Part shown: positions 46,493 to 55,641 of the stretch, in pieces
Layout of the letters: every line of letters starts with the position of its first letter
Numbering within the stretch: position 1 is the stretch's first letter
Origin: CAVVIH01 sp963748295
Lineage (GTDB): Bacteria > Acidobacteriota > Vicinamibacteria > Vicinamibacterales > 2-12-FULL-66-21
Length of the DNA stretch: 64,000 nucleotides
Direction: 5' to 3'
Assembly (NCBI GenBank): GCA_963748295.1
Contig: CAVVIH010000003.1
Coordinates: forward strand, 248,001 to 312,000
Notes under the pieces: model-generated
What the model saw: only the letters and a program-made list of their open reading frames with translations
Databases searched by the model: none
Told to the model about the DNA's origin: nothing
Translations under genes and position numbers: made by a program

Positions 46493-47815
46493 ATGAAGAG
46501 AACTTCAATTTCTGTCGGGGCGTTCGTGAGCCTGCTCGTCCTGCTCGTACCCGCGACCACTTCCTCGATCGCGTTGACGGAGCAGGTTGACCAGGGCTTC
46601 CTTTACGGCCGCGTCACCACCGACGACGGCGCCACATACCTGGGGCGCCTGCGCTGGGGACGGGACCAGGAGGCGTTCTGGGGCGACTACTTCAACGGCT
46701 TGAAGGGCGACAACCCATGGGCCACGCACACGCCGGCCGGGCAGCTGGCGGAAAAGCGCCGCCCGATCACGATCTTCGGGTTCGAGATCCCTCTCGGGCA
46801 GCGTCAGATCGATCTCGGCCGGCCATTCATGGCGCGCTTCGGCGACATCACTCGCATCGAGGCGCGAGGCTTTCGCGTGCGCGTGACGCTCAAGAGCGGC
46901 ACCGTGTTCGACCTCAACCGCAACGCCGCCAATGACTTCGACGACGGCGTGCGGGTGTGGGACGACAGCCGGGGCGTTGTCGATCTCGCGAGTTGGGCGG
47001 GGGGAATACCACCTCCGGCGCGCGTGTCGGTCCGCACCATCGAACTCCTCCCCACCGCCAGGCTGGGCGCCGTCCCCGCCCGGCTGCACGGTACCGTGCA
47101 CACGCGGCAGGGGAACTTCTCTGGCTTCGTTCAATGGGACCGCCAGGACTGCACCGGCGTCGACGAACTCAACGGCCGCACAGCCAACGGCGCGCTCGGG
47201 CTCCGCTTCGACACCATCCGCTCGATCGCGCGCCGTTCGGGCGACAGCTCGCTGGTGACGCTGCTCGACGGCCGCGAGATCGCGCTCTCCGGCACCCGCG
47301 AAGTCGGCGACACCAACCGCGGGATTTACGTCGACGACCCGCGCTACGGTCGGGTACTGGTCTCCTGGGCCGCCTTCGAGCGGATTGACTTCAGCGCTGG
47401 CGGCAGCGGGCCCGCCTACAACGACTTCGCGCAGGGGCGTCCGCTCACGGGAAGCGTGACCACCCGAGGGGGCCGGCGTCTCACCGGCCGGCTGGTCTAC
47501 GACCTCGACGAAAGCGAGACCACCGAGACGCTCGATGCGCCGTCACAGGGCGTGGACTACACCATTCCGCTCGGCCTGATCGCCTCGATCACGCCTAGTG
47601 GTCAAGACGAGCGCGGCGCCGGGCGCGCGAAAGTGACCCTCCATGGCGGCGAGGAGTTGCAGCTCGATCGCGCTGGCGATCTCGGCGAGCGGAACGCCGG
47701 CATGCTGATCTTCGTCGACGGCCGCGAGCGCCCCGAGTACGTCGAGTGGGCCGACATCGCGCGGGTCGATTTTCAAAGACCACCGGCGATGTACCCGCCG
47801 TTCGGCGGGCGTTAG
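46493..47815 (+). CDS. Secreted beta-rich protein of unknown function
   Basis: 440 residues with a signal peptide (VGAFVSLLVLLVPATTSSIA). The body shows at least three copies of a module that begins like a small SH3/LSm barrel: LYGRVTTDDGATYLGRLRWG, LHGTVHTRQGNFSGFVQWDR and LTGSVTTRGGRRLTGRLVYD. Each is followed by an IxxIxxxG..VTLxxG segment (IARRSGDSSLVTLLDGREIA, ITPSGQDERGAGRAKVTLHG). I do not recognise the family. It is divergent from BlaI across 180 bp. Its stop overlaps the stop of the convergent hydrolase gene (47812-47815). Confidence 0.75.
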   Translation: MKRTSISVGAFVSLLVLLVPATTSSIALTEQVDQGFLYGRVTTDDGATYLGRLRWGRDQEAFWGDYFNGLKGDNPWATHTPAGQLAEKRRPITIFGFEIPLGQRQIDLGRPFMARFGDITRIEARGFRVRVTLKSGTVFDLNRNAANDFDDGVRVWDDSRGVVDLASWAGGIPPPARVSVRTIELLPTARLGAVPARLHGTVHTRQGNFSGFVQWDRQDCTGVDELNGRTANGALGLRFDTIRSIARRSGDSSLVTLLDGREIALSGTREVGDTNRGIYVDDPRYGRVLVSWAAFERIDFSAGGSGPAYNDFAQGRPLTGSVTTRGGRRLTGRLVYDLDESETTETLDAPSQGVDYTIPLGLIASITPSGQDERGAGRAKVTLHGGEELQLDRAGDLGERNAGMLIFVDGRERPEYVEWADIARVDFQRPPAMYPPFGGR

Positions 47816-48720
47816 CGCTCCCGCTGAACGATCTTCAGAAAGAACGCGGCCGCACCACGGGAATACTTCTGGAATTCTGCCTGACAATCCGCCCGACTCT
47901 CGTCGTCGCCACAGAGATGCGGGGTTCGTGGCCATTCGACCTCCACTTGGTACCTGAGGGCTTCCAAGCTTCGTACGAATTCCTTCGCGATCGGCTGACG
48001 AGGATCGAGCGTTCCGCACATGACCAGGAAGGGAACATTCTGCGCGCCGGCCGCCGCTTTCGAGTCCACGACCCTGGCAACACGAGGTTCGAACAAGTCT
48101 TTCAGTCGTGCTGGTATCGCGGACGCGTTCGACGCATTCGAGAGAAACGTGCGCGGATTCCGCACTTCTCCGAGTTCCTCGACCAGGAACCTGCCGTCCG
48201 GAGTCGTCCAGCTCCCGGACGCGAACGGTGCCACGGCTCTGACCTGGTCCGGAAAGGTCAGGGCAAACCGATGCGCGAATTGACCTCCTCGTGAGTAGCC
48301 CGTGAGTAGCATCTTGGGTTGGAGTGGATACGCTTTCCGCGCATCTCTCAAGACGTCCTGGAGGAACTCTCCTTCACCCAGCGTCGGAAAACGGATGGCA
48401 TTGATGTCATCGGCCGGAAAGCTCGGGGAAATGATTATCGCGTCGAATCCAGATTCCGTGACGCGTTGCGCGATTCCATTTGAAAGGAAATTGCGCCCGC
48501 TGACGCCTCCAACCACGACGAGCGGCCAGTATTTGGTGTCACGATTGAATTCAGCGGGCAAGTAGACAAAATACTCACGCTCCGCGCCGCGAAAGACCAA
48601 CGTGCGACGAATCGGATCAGCGCGAGCGCCTGATTCCGCCACCAACTGACGCGGCGAGACCAGGGCGGCCAGGGTCAGAACGGCCAGTATCGAGACGCCA
48701 AGCTGTTGTCTCTGGTTCAT
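47812..48720 (-). CDS. Secreted alpha/beta hydrolase (PHB-depolymerase/dienelactone-hydrolase-like)
   Basis: About 302 residues from ATG 48720; an in-frame start at 48738 adds six residues. The signal peptide is GVSILAVLTLAALVSP. The nucleophile elbow is GYSRGGQFAHRFAL, the acid lies in CGTLDPRQP, and the histidine is probably in PRTPHLCGD. The fold resembles LpqC/poly(3-hydroxybutyrate) depolymerase-like esterases (YFVYLPAEFNRDTKYWPLVV). It may hydrolyse extracellular esters; no substrate is evident. Confidence 0.8.
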   Translation of the reverse strand: MNQRQQLGVSILAVLTLAALVSPRQLVAESGARADPIRRTLVFRGAEREYFVYLPAEFNRDTKYWPLVVVGGVSGRNFLSNGIAQRVTESGFDAIIISPSFPADDINAIRFPTLGEGEFLQDVLRDARKAYPLQPKMLLTGYSRGGQFAHRFALTFPDQVRAVAPFASGSWTTPDGRFLVEELGEVRNPRTFLSNASNASAIPARLKDLFEPRVARVVDSKAAAGAQNVPFLVMCGTLDPRQPIAKEFVRSLEALRYQVEVEWPRTPHLCGDDESRADCQAEFQKYSRGAAAFFLKIVQRER

Positions 48721-48834
48721 GGCTGACTGTGAGTTCAATTATCCGTCGTCAATCTTGGAAATGGCACTCGAAGGTGGAACGGGCCCCATCGGCCGGGCTC
48801 GGCTCCTCTTGCTTACCGAGATGAGCGGGGGTAA

Positions 48835-48862
48835 TTGCCTCCCTAACATGTTCTTATGTAAT
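48835..48862 (+). promoter_or_regulatory. Putative PadR/ADOP promoter, possibly leaderless
   Basis: TTGCCT (48835-48840) and TGTAAT (48857-48862) are 16 bp apart. The PadR ATG is only 8 bases after the -10 and has no Shine-Dalgarno. ACAT-N6-ATGT (48846-48859) lies between the hexamers and could be the PadR site, since many PadR boxes contain ATGT/ACAT. Confidence 0.45.
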
Positions 48863-48870
48863 ATGTCGCT

Positions 48871-49221
48871 ATGAGGCCTATCAACGCCGGCTTGGACCGC
48901 GAGTTGAAAAAGGGCAGCGCCGAACTGCTCGTCCTCGCGCTGGTCGAACACCGCGCCCGTCACGGCTACGAGATCGGCAAGCTGATCGACGAGCGCTCCG
49001 ACGGCCGCATCCGCTTCAAGATCGCGTCGCTCTATCCGCTCCTGTACCGGCTCGAACACCGCGGCTGGATTCAGGGGCGCTGGGTCGAGCGCGCGGGTGA
49101 GCGCCGGCGCCGGTTCTACAAACTCACGGCGCTCGGGCGCAAAGAGCTGGCTGCGCACCGCAGCACGTGGGCCGACTTCGTCCACGCGATCCGCCGCATT
49201 ACGGAGCTCGAACATGTCTGA
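48871..49221 (+). CDS. PadR-family regulator
   Basis: 116 residues, complete. The winged HTH reads GSAELLVLALVEHRARHGYE, RIRFKIASLYPLLYRLEHRG, ERRRRFYKLTALGRKELAAH. Its sequence and promoter differ from the two other PadR genes with CTCTTG operators, so it forms a separate regulatory circuit. The end overlaps the ADOP start by 8 bp (ATG 49214), indicating coupling to the permease. Confidence 0.9.
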   Translation: MRPINAGLDRELKKGSAELLVLALVEHRARHGYEIGKLIDERSDGRIRFKIASLYPLLYRLEHRGWIQGRWVERAGERRRRFYKLTALGRKELAAHRSTWADFVHAIRRITELEHV

Positions 49222-51910
49222 GTGGACGCAGGAGTTGCGCCGCCGTCTCGCGACGTTGAATCTCCCACCGGCGGAAGAGGCCGGGATCATCGACGAGCTG
49301 TCGCTGCATCTCGACGAGCGTGTCGCCGAACTCGTGCGCGACGGCCGGACCCGCGCCGAGGCGCGGCGGCTCGCACTGGACGACCTGTCCGAGGCCGAAC
49401 TGCGACAGGGCGGGTGGCGGAAGCTGCCCGTCCCGGCGCCGCCGGATCCGCCGCCTGGCGCGGCCGTCCCGCGCCTCCTGGACTGCCTGCGCCAGGACCT
49501 GCGCTACGCCGTCCGCTCGCTGAAGCGCCAGCCAGGGTTCGTGGTCGCGGCCACGCTGGCCCTCGCGCTCGGCATCGGCGCGACCTCCGCGATCTTCGCG
49601 GCGGTGGACGCCGTGCTGCTGCGTCCGATGCCGTTTCCGCACGCCGATCGTCTGTTCGTGCCGGTCAGCGAGCACGCGGGGCGCGGCATCGAGATGGGCA
49701 GCGTCTCGTTTGCCGATTACGAAGACTGGCGCCGCGAGAAGGACCTCTTCGCCGAAGTGGCGCTGTGGGAGCCACGCGCCGTCGACGTGAGCGGCGAGGG
49801 TGATCCCGAACGTCTGCAGAGCGCGCAGGTCACGGAAGGGTTCTTCTCGCTGGTTGACGTCAGGCCACTCGTGGGGCGGACGTTCGTGCCGGACGATCAC
49901 GCCCCGGGGAGCCCGAGCGTCGTCCTGATCACCGACAGCTTATGGCAGCGCCGGTTCGGCGGTGCTCACGACGTCGTCGGTCGCACGATTCGACTCGCGG
50001 GCGTGCCCCACGACATCGTCGGTGTCGTGCCGGCACGGCAGGTCTGGCCCGAGGAGACCGCCGTGTTTCTCCCAATGCGGCCCGCCGCGTTCGACGACGG
50101 CACCCGCACGCGTCGAGACAACATGATCTTCGTCGGCCTGGCGCGTCTGCGCGAGGGCGTGTCGCCGGACGCCGCCCGGGCGCAAGTCGCGGCGATCGCG
50201 GCGCGGGTCGCGCAGGAACATCCCGAGTCGCGAGCCGGGTGGACCAACACGCTCGTGCCGCTTCGCAACTACATCGTCAGCGCGGAGGTGCGGCTGGCGC
50301 TCTACGTGCTCCTTGGCGCGGTGGTGGCCGTGCTGCTGATTGCCTGCGCGAATGTCGCGAACCTCGCTCTGGTGCGCGGGACGGGCCGCGCGCGCGAGCT
50401 GGCGGTCCGGCTCTCGCTCGGGGCCAGCCGGCGCCGGCTCCTGCAGCAGCTTTTGGTCGAAAGCGCGGTGCTCTCCGCTGCCGGCGCGGCGATCGGACTG
50501 GGACTCGCGCTGGTCATCATGAAAGGCCTCGTGCTGATCGCGCCGGAGGGGACACCGTTCCTGAATGACATCCGATTGGACGCCCGTGTCCTCCTGGCCA
50601 CCGTGGGGATCGGTCTGGTCGCGACGTTCATATCCGGCGTGATGCCGGCGTTGTCCATCTCCGCGCTGCGCCTGGCCGGCGCGGTCGGTGAGGGAGCGGA
50701 GAGGTCGGGTTCGTCGCGCCGTGTGACGCGGCTGCGTAACATCCTCGTCGTCGGGGAGATCGCGGCGGCGGTGGTCCTCGTGACGAGCGCGGCGCTGCTG
50801 ATCCGCAGCTTCGATCGCCTCAGCCGCGTCGACCCTGGCGTCAGCGTCGACCGGGTCCTGAGCGCACGCGTGTCGATCCCCGCGTCGCGTTACCCGACCG
50901 ATGAGGCGACCGCGCAGTTCGTCGCGGATGTCGTCACGCGGCTCGAAGCGTCCACGGACGTCGAACGCGCGGCGGCGACCTCGTTCGTGCCAGTGGGCGG
51001 CGGCGGCTTCGGCCTCGGGCGCGTCTTCCTCGCCGAAGGCCGACCCGAGCCGCCCGCCGGCGCCGATGTCGGCGGCCAGTGGAATGTGATCACGCCGCAC
51101 TACTTCGAGACAGTCGGCATTCCGATCCTGGAAGGCCGGGCATTCACCGCCCATGACAGCGCCACGAGCACCCCGGTCATCGTGGTGTCGCGCAGCTTTG
51201 CGCGGAAGATGTTCGGCAGCGAGTCGCCGATCGGCCGCCGCGTCCGCTCGTGGCGCGACGAAAACGTCCTGCGCGAAATCGTCGGCGTCGTCGGCGACGT
51301 GAAGTACCTCGGCCTCTCCGACGACGAGCGCCCGCTCGTCTATGTGCCTCACGCTCAGTGCAGCTGGGGCGTGATGCTGCTCGTCGCGCGCAGCCGGACC
51401 ACGCAACCGGCCGCACTCGCCGGCACGCTGCGGCGTGTGGTGGGTTCGGTCGACCCCGAGATCGCGCTGGCCGACGTGCAGACGCTGGCGGCGTCGGCCA
51501 GCGAATCGATTGCGAGCCAGCGCTACGCGACGCTCCTCCTCACCGTGCTCGCCGGCGTCGCGTTGACGCTCTCCGCGCTCGGCATTTACGGCGTCACGAG
51601 CTACGTGTTCACACTCCGGCGTCGCGAGATGGGCATCCGCCTGGCGCTCGGCGCCTCGGGCCGGAGCCTGTACGGGCTGGTTTTCCGACACGGCTTCACG
51701 ATGACCGTGCTTGGCCTGGCGATCGGGATGGCGGGATCGGCAGGCGCCGCGCGGGTGGTGCGCGCCCTGCTCTTCAACACGGAGACGACCGATGCGACGG
51801 CCTGGATTGCGATGACCGCAGTCGTCCTGCTGTCGACGGCGGTGGCGTGCTTCGTGCCCGCGCGCCGGGCCGCCGGCTCGGATCCGACCTGTGCCCTACG
51901 CTCGGAGTGA
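49214..51910 (+). CDS. ADOP permease (MacB/FtsX type), intact
   Basis: 898 residues in one frame, the only undamaged ADOP in the window. The prefix domain is LPPAEEAGIIDELSLHLDER with TRAEARRLALDDLSEAELRQ. The first helix is TLALALGIGATSAIFAAVDA. The MacB core includes FADYEDWRREKDLFAEVALW. First FtsX block helices are LLGAVVAVLLIACANVANLA and ILVVGEIAAAVVLVTSAALL. The second block has LLTVLAGVALTLSALGIYGV and ends AVACFVPARRAAGSDPTCAL. No ATPase gene is adjacent, as usual for ADOPs. Export of a small molecule under PadR control is inferred. Confidence 0.93.
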   Translation: MSEWTQELRRRLATLNLPPAEEAGIIDELSLHLDERVAELVRDGRTRAEARRLALDDLSEAELRQGGWRKLPVPAPPDPPPGAAVPRLLDCLRQDLRYAVRSLKRQPGFVVAATLALALGIGATSAIFAAVDAVLLRPMPFPHADRLFVPVSEHAGRGIEMGSVSFADYEDWRREKDLFAEVALWEPRAVDVSGEGDPERLQSAQVTEGFFSLVDVRPLVGRTFVPDDHAPGSPSVVLITDSLWQRRFGGAHDVVGRTIRLAGVPHDIVGVVPARQVWPEETAVFLPMRPAAFDDGTRTRRDNMIFVGLARLREGVSPDAARAQVAAIAARVAQEHPESRAGWTNTLVPLRNYIVSAEVRLALYVLLGAVVAVLLIACANVANLALVRGTGRARELAVRLSLGASRRRLLQQLLVESAVLSAAGAAIGLGLALVIMKGLVLIAPEGTPFLNDIRLDARVLLATVGIGLVATFISGVMPALSISALRLAGAVGEGAERSGSSRRVTRLRNILVVGEIAAAVVLVTSAALLIRSFDRLSRVDPGVSVDRVLSARVSIPASRYPTDEATAQFVADVVTRLEASTDVERAAATSFVPVGGGGFGLGRVFLAEGRPEPPAGADVGGQWNVITPHYFETVGIPILEGRAFTAHDSATSTPVIVVSRSFARKMFGSESPIGRRVRSWRDENVLREIVGVVGDVKYLGLSDDERPLVYVPHAQCSWGVMLLVARSRTTQPAALAGTLRRVVGSVDPEIALADVQTLAASASESIASQRYATLLLTVLAGVALTLSALGIYGVTSYVFTLRRREMGIRLALGASGRSLYGLVFRHGFTMTVLGLAIGMAGSAGAARVVRALLFNTETTDATAWIAMTAVVLLSTAVACFVPARRAAGSDPTCALRSE

Positions 51911-51920
51911 TGACCCATGC

Positions 51921-52331
51921 GGGGAGAGTGGGATTCGTCCACCTTCGCGCCTTCGGCGCTACGGCGCGATCTCATCCCTGTTCGGAGCCATCGCGCCAGA
52001 GCTCGCGTGCAATTCAGCGCGAGCGGCGGCGGATGGGTTGAGGTCAGCCTTCGTCTGGCGTGCCGAGCCGAAGCTCACGCTTCGGCGGAAGCGTGCGTGA
52101 GCGAAGGCTGGCGGAGAGAGTGGGATTCGTCCGCCTTCGCGCCTTCGGCGCTATGGCACGATCTCATCCCTGTTGGGAGCCATCGCGCCAGAGCTCGCGT
52201 GCAATTCAGCGCGAGCGGCGGCGGATGGGTTGAGGTCCGCCTTCGGCGCTACGCGGCTTCGGCGCGACAGCCTTCGTCTGGCTTGCCGAGCCGAAGCTCA
52301 CGCTTCGGCGGAAGCGCGCGTGAGCGAAGGC
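51921..52331. repeat. Two ~190-220 bp direct repeats, each carrying the tRNA-Ser 3' end
   Basis: Units starting near 51921 and 52110 are highly similar (periods 192 and 223 bp; the second has a 31-bp insertion). Each begins with the acceptor/T-arm sequence of the adjacent tRNA (GGAGAGAGTGGGATTCG or a shortened form) but then diverges into repeat DNA. The units are rich in short palindromes (GCCTTCGGCGC, GAGCCGAAGCTCACGCTTCG). They hold no gene. Confidence 0.85.
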
Positions 52332-52421
52332 TGGCGGAGAGAGTGGGATTCGAACCCACGGTAGAGTTTCCCCTACACACGCTTTCCAAGCGTGCTCCTT
52401 CAACCACTCGGACATCTCTCC
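52332..52421 (-). tRNA. tRNA-Ser (anticodon GGA)
   Basis: 90 nt including an encoded CCA. The acceptor pairs GGAGAGA with TCTCTCC, the discriminator base is G, and the anticodon arm is CGCTTGGAAAGCG with anticodon GGA. A long variable arm lies between (GTAGGGGAAACTCTAC) and the T-arm holds GGTTCGAATCC. All arms are intact. Partial copies of its 5' half recur at 57311 and 63480, and of its 3' end at 51921 and 52110. Confidence 0.95.
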
Positions 52422-52590
52422 GTTTAGAATCAACGACTTGCGAGCAGTCCAGAACAGTGTAGCGCAAAACCCTCCTCAAATCTTACGGTTCCGCGATGGC
52501 CTTCGCATTCAGCACTTTACGGAGGTCACCGTCCGCGGCGTCGCAAAAATTGTGTAAGACCCTCTAATGTCGCCCGATCACTTACGGCTG
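52381..52590. repeat. tRNA-Ser-associated repeat, copy A (5' half of tRNA plus upstream flank)
   Basis: From the anticodon loop outward through about 170 bp of flank, this sequence recurs at 57311-57520 and 63480-63692. Shared blocks are CGCAAAACCCTCC or CGCAAAACCCACC, then TTGTGTAAGACC or a near match, then GATCACTTAC. The copies are about 70-80 percent similar by eye, higher in the tRNA part. Confidence 0.85.
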
Positions 52591-53009
52591 TTTGGTTGAC
52601 CTCCCACCAGCCGGTCTAGCAACTCCTTCACGTGTCGCACGATCGCATCCCGCATTGGACCATAGCCCTTATCGTCCGGAACGTCGGACCATTCATCAGC
52701 CTTGCCCGAGCGTCGTGCCTTGTCGGGCAAGGGCACCCAATCGCAAAGATGTGCGTCGCCTTGGCGATCTGTGGTTGTTCCCCGCATTTCGATCAATGAG
52801 GCCGCCGAAGAAGTGGTGCGCACCGGCGGCATTGTTCTGTTGGTTTTCGCGGCGGCCACTTCCGGATTCGCGTAGGACGGAGCCGCCGTCTCGCCCCGCC
52901 GGATCGCTATCCATGAAAATCGATCCTCGACCGGTGGCGCTGGACTCCAATCAGTTGCTGCAGATTCGTAGTCGATCTCGGAATCTCCTTCGCGGCGCTC
53001 GAGAAACAT
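52578..53009 (-). CDS. Hypothetical protein, unrecognised
   Basis: About 143 residues from ATG 53009 (SEIDYESAATDWSPAPPVED, then WVPLPDKARRSGKADEWSDV, ending DAIVRHVKELLDRLVGG). The frame is open further upstream, without a clear start. Residue composition in the second half looks protein-like, but no family is recognised and no Shine-Dalgarno is visible. It ends inside tRNA repeat copy A, the place where an integrase often lies, yet it shows no recombinase motif. Confidence 0.35.
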   Translation of the reverse strand: MFLERREGDSEIDYESAATDWSPAPPVEDRFSWIAIRRGETAAPSYANPEVAAAKTNRTMPPVRTTSSAASLIEMRGTTTDRQGDAHLCDWVPLPDKARRSGKADEWSDVPDDKGYGPMRDAIVRHVKELLDRLVGGQPNSRK

Positions 53010-53115
53010 ACCGACGCCAGGCGGCGGGCAGATCGCGAGTGTGCGCCAAGACGGCGAACGCCCTGATCCCCGATAATGGCGCAGTCGCCGTAGCTGCGCA
53101 CGGAAAGGATCGTTC

Positions 53116-54288
53116 ATGCCCGCTCGACGCCGCGAGCCGCTCGCCAGAGAGGAGCCAGCAGAACTGCAGGTTGCCGCCACAAATGGCAGCATCGTCACCG
53201 ACTCGCGCGGCAGGAAGTACATCGACTTCGTGATGGGCTGGTGCGTCGGCAATTTCGGGTGGCGCCCCGCGGCGATCGCGAAAGCCATCGGACGGTTCAA
53301 GGGGCCCGATTACGTCTATCCCGGTTACGCGTATGCGCCGTGGACGGAGCTCGCGCGGCTGCTCGCGTCGCTGGCCCCCCGTCCGTTGACGACATGCTTC
53401 CGCGCGACCGGTGGATCCGAGGCGGTCGACCTTGCGCTGCAGGCCGCGATGATCCATACCGGCCGCCGCGCCTTCCTGTCGCTCGAAGGCAGCTATCACG
53501 GCAACACGCTTGCGGGGTTGAGCATCGGCGCCTCCGACAACCGCGAACACATCAAGAACCTGCTGCCGCACTGCGCCAAAATCGCACCGCCACTCGACGC
53601 GAAGGCGCTGCGCCGCATCGAGCAGCGGCTGAAGCGGCGCGACGTCGCCGCGTTCGTCATGGAGCCGATCAGCATCAATCTCGGCGTCCTGATTCCAGAG
53701 AAAGACGCCATCCGGCGGATACGCGACCTCTGCCGCCGTTACGGCACGCTGTTCATCGCCGATGAAGTCGCGTGTGGATTCGGCCGGACCGGTCGGCTGT
53801 TCGCATGCGAGCACTTCGACCTCGACCCCGACATGCTGTGCGTCGCGAAAGCGATGAGCGGCGGGCTGGCGCCGATTGGCGCGGTGATCGCAACTGCGCC
53901 GATCGCGACGTCGATGGAGGAGAACGAGGGAACCTTTTACTCGACCTACGGCTGGCACCCGCGCAGCGTCGCCGCGGCGATCGCCACTCTGCGCGATCTC
54001 AAGGCGAACCGACCGCGGCTGCTGGCCGGCGTGGCAGAGATGAGCGAGTATTTCCGCGTCCGCCTGCTGCAACTCGAGTTCGACCAACCGGCAGCGGTTC
54101 GCATCCAGGGTTTGGCGATCGGAATCGATGTCGGCGACGAGGACTATGCGGACACCATCCACGACAAGTGCCGCCGCAACGGGCTGCTCGTGTCGACCGA
54201 AGGATCGACGGTGCTGCTGCTGCCGTCACTGGCGATCGACAAGCGGACCGCCGCGAGAGGACTGGACATTCTGGCGCGCTCGATATGA
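53116..54288 (+). CDS. Class III PLP-dependent aminotransferase
   Basis: 390 residues, complete. Class III signatures are present: FVMGWCVGNFGWRP, RATGGSEAVDLALQAAM, SYHGNTLAGLSIG, FIADEVACGFGRTGRLFACE (PLP-binding Asp) and CVAKAMSGGLAPIGAVIAT with the Schiff-base lysine near 245. AAGGA precedes the ATG. Substrates of this class are omega-amino acids, diamines or related amines; this one is not assigned. It is the first protein gene of cargo segment 1 behind the tRNA-Ser. Confidence 0.88.
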   Translation: MPARRREPLAREEPAELQVAATNGSIVTDSRGRKYIDFVMGWCVGNFGWRPAAIAKAIGRFKGPDYVYPGYAYAPWTELARLLASLAPRPLTTCFRATGGSEAVDLALQAAMIHTGRRAFLSLEGSYHGNTLAGLSIGASDNREHIKNLLPHCAKIAPPLDAKALRRIEQRLKRRDVAAFVMEPISINLGVLIPEKDAIRRIRDLCRRYGTLFIADEVACGFGRTGRLFACEHFDLDPDMLCVAKAMSGGLAPIGAVIATAPIATSMEENEGTFYSTYGWHPRSVAAAIATLRDLKANRPRLLAGVAEMSEYFRVRLLQLEFDQPAAVRIQGLAIGIDVGDEDYADTIHDKCRRNGLLVSTEGSTVLLLPSLAIDKRTAARGLDILARSI

Positions 54289-54350
54289 TGCGTCGCGGCG
54301 CCTCCACTTCTGATGCCGCCCTCGCCGCCTCGGCTACAATCTGCTTCCTA

Positions 54351-54692
54351 ATGAGCGTTGAGTCGCACTTCGCGAAGAAAGATCCGTCGGTGCTCGCGAC
54401 GTACCGCCGCATTCTCGAGGTGGTCCGGACACTCGGCCCCGTGGCCGAGGAAGCGAAGAAAACCTCAATCCATTTGGTGCGACAGACGGCATTTGCCGGC
54501 GTCGCGACCCGACGCACATCGCTCGTCCTCACGCTGAAATCAGCAACCGACATCCGTAGCCCGCGAGTCGAGAAACGAGAGCAGACCTCCGCGAATCGCT
54601 GGCACGTGGAAGTCCGGCTCACTGCTCCCGCAGAAGTGGACCGACAGCTCACCGCATGGCTGCGTGCTGCCTACGACCTCGCAGGACCGTAA
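54351..54692 (+). CDS. DUF5655-like protein
   Basis: 113 residues from ATG 54351. The conserved stretch is KKDPSVLATYRRILEVVRTL, then EAKKTSIHLVRQTAFAGVAT, LVLTLKSATDI and TSANRWHVEVRLTAPAEVDR. This matches my recollection of DUF5655, a small domain of unknown role sometimes attached to DNA-related proteins. It lies 60 bp behind the aminotransferase. Confidence 0.7.
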   Translation: MSVESHFAKKDPSVLATYRRILEVVRTLGPVAEEAKKTSIHLVRQTAFAGVATRRTSLVLTLKSATDIRSPRVEKREQTSANRWHVEVRLTAPAEVDRQLTAWLRAAYDLAGP

Positions 54693-54951
54693 TCGATGCG
54701 CTGAAACGGAAAGCGATGAAGGCCGCTGGTCGAGCGTTTCACGCGCACCAAGGCTTCTTCAAATCCTAGCGTTCCCCGATACGAACTCCCTGACGCCAGA
54801 CTAGTGCACTACGACTCTCAGTTCCGGGCGGTCTTCCGCCTGGTGGGGTGGGTTCTGCCTCCGAAATGCCGTGGGTCCTAACCGCTGACCGTGGTGCGTT
54901 GGAGGGGCACAGGGTGAATTCTCACAAAGACCCAAGGAAATCGACGATTTA

Positions 54952-55611
54952 ATGGGAGGCACAGCCGTTGCCTTTGCTAACCAGATGGTTAAACCGCCTG
55001 GGCAACCATCCCCCGACACCAAAGCCCGCATCCTCGACGCCGCCGACGAGATCTTCGTCCGGCGCGGCATCGACGGCGCGCGCATGCAGGAGATCGCCGA
55101 TCAGGCAGGTGTCAACAAGGCCCTCCTGCATTACCACTTCCGATCGAAGGCGGACCTCGCTCGGGCCGTCTGGCTTCGCATCGCCTCGTCATTCGTTCCC
55201 GGCATCTTCCAGATGTTGGGGTCCGACATTTCGCTCGACGAGAAGATCGAACGATTCGTCGATGCCTATCACACCAGGCTCGCCAAGCACCCATATCTGC
55301 TCGGCTATGTCATTGGCGAAGCGGCGCGACATCCTGATTTCGTCGATGACTTCTACTCGGCGGAGCGACGGAAGGCCGCACGACGGTCGCTTGAGCGTGT
55401 GGAACAGCAGATCAACGAACGCGCCAAGCGGAAAAAGATCGCGCCTGTCCCGGCTGATCAGTTCCTCGTGACCCTCGTCGGCAGTTGCCTGTGGCCGTTC
55501 GTGGCGCAGCCGATGATCGCGGAGGCACTGGGTCTCACGCCCAAGGGGCTTCGCGACTTCATGAAACGCCGTCGAGCAGAACTTCCCGCGCTACTGAAAA
55601 GGACGCTTTAA
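54952..55611 (+). CDS. TetR-family regulator
   Basis: 219 residues from ATG 54952; an internal ATG at 54985 may be the real start. The HTH reads ARILDAADEIFVRRGIDGAR, MQEIADQAGVNKALLHYHFR and SKADLARAVW. The ligand-binding C-terminal part (AKHPYLLGYVIGEAARHPDF, then FVAQPMIAEALGLTPKGL) is typical of the AcrR-like group. Two HXXEE membrane protein genes follow within 800 bp, the probable targets. Confidence 0.88.
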   Translation: MGGTAVAFANQMVKPPGQPSPDTKARILDAADEIFVRRGIDGARMQEIADQAGVNKALLHYHFRSKADLARAVWLRIASSFVPGIFQMLGSDISLDEKIERFVDAYHTRLAKHPYLLGYVIGEAARHPDFVDDFYSAERRKAARRSLERVEQQINERAKRKKIAPVPADQFLVTLVGSCLWPFVAQPMIAEALGLTPKGLRDFMKRRRAELPALLKRTL

Positions 55612-55641
55612 CGTTTTTCCTATCCAGCACAGAGGTCAACA

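Noticed and set aside
49940..51691. 583-codon minus-strand frame opposite the intact ADOP gene
   Set aside because: Antisense shadow; the plus-strand gene has clear family motifs along its entire length.
51921..52331. Possible CRISPR array
   Set aside because: Only two long units of unequal length, full of palindromes; no short repeat-spacer periodicity and no cas genes.
52206..52433. Small protein MILNGEMSEWLKEHAWKACV across the tRNA
   Set aside because: It is the well-known spurious translation of a tRNA-Ser gene.
54693..54951. Gene between DUF5655 and TetR
   Set aside because: No frame with a start, ribosome-binding site or family similarity on either strand.
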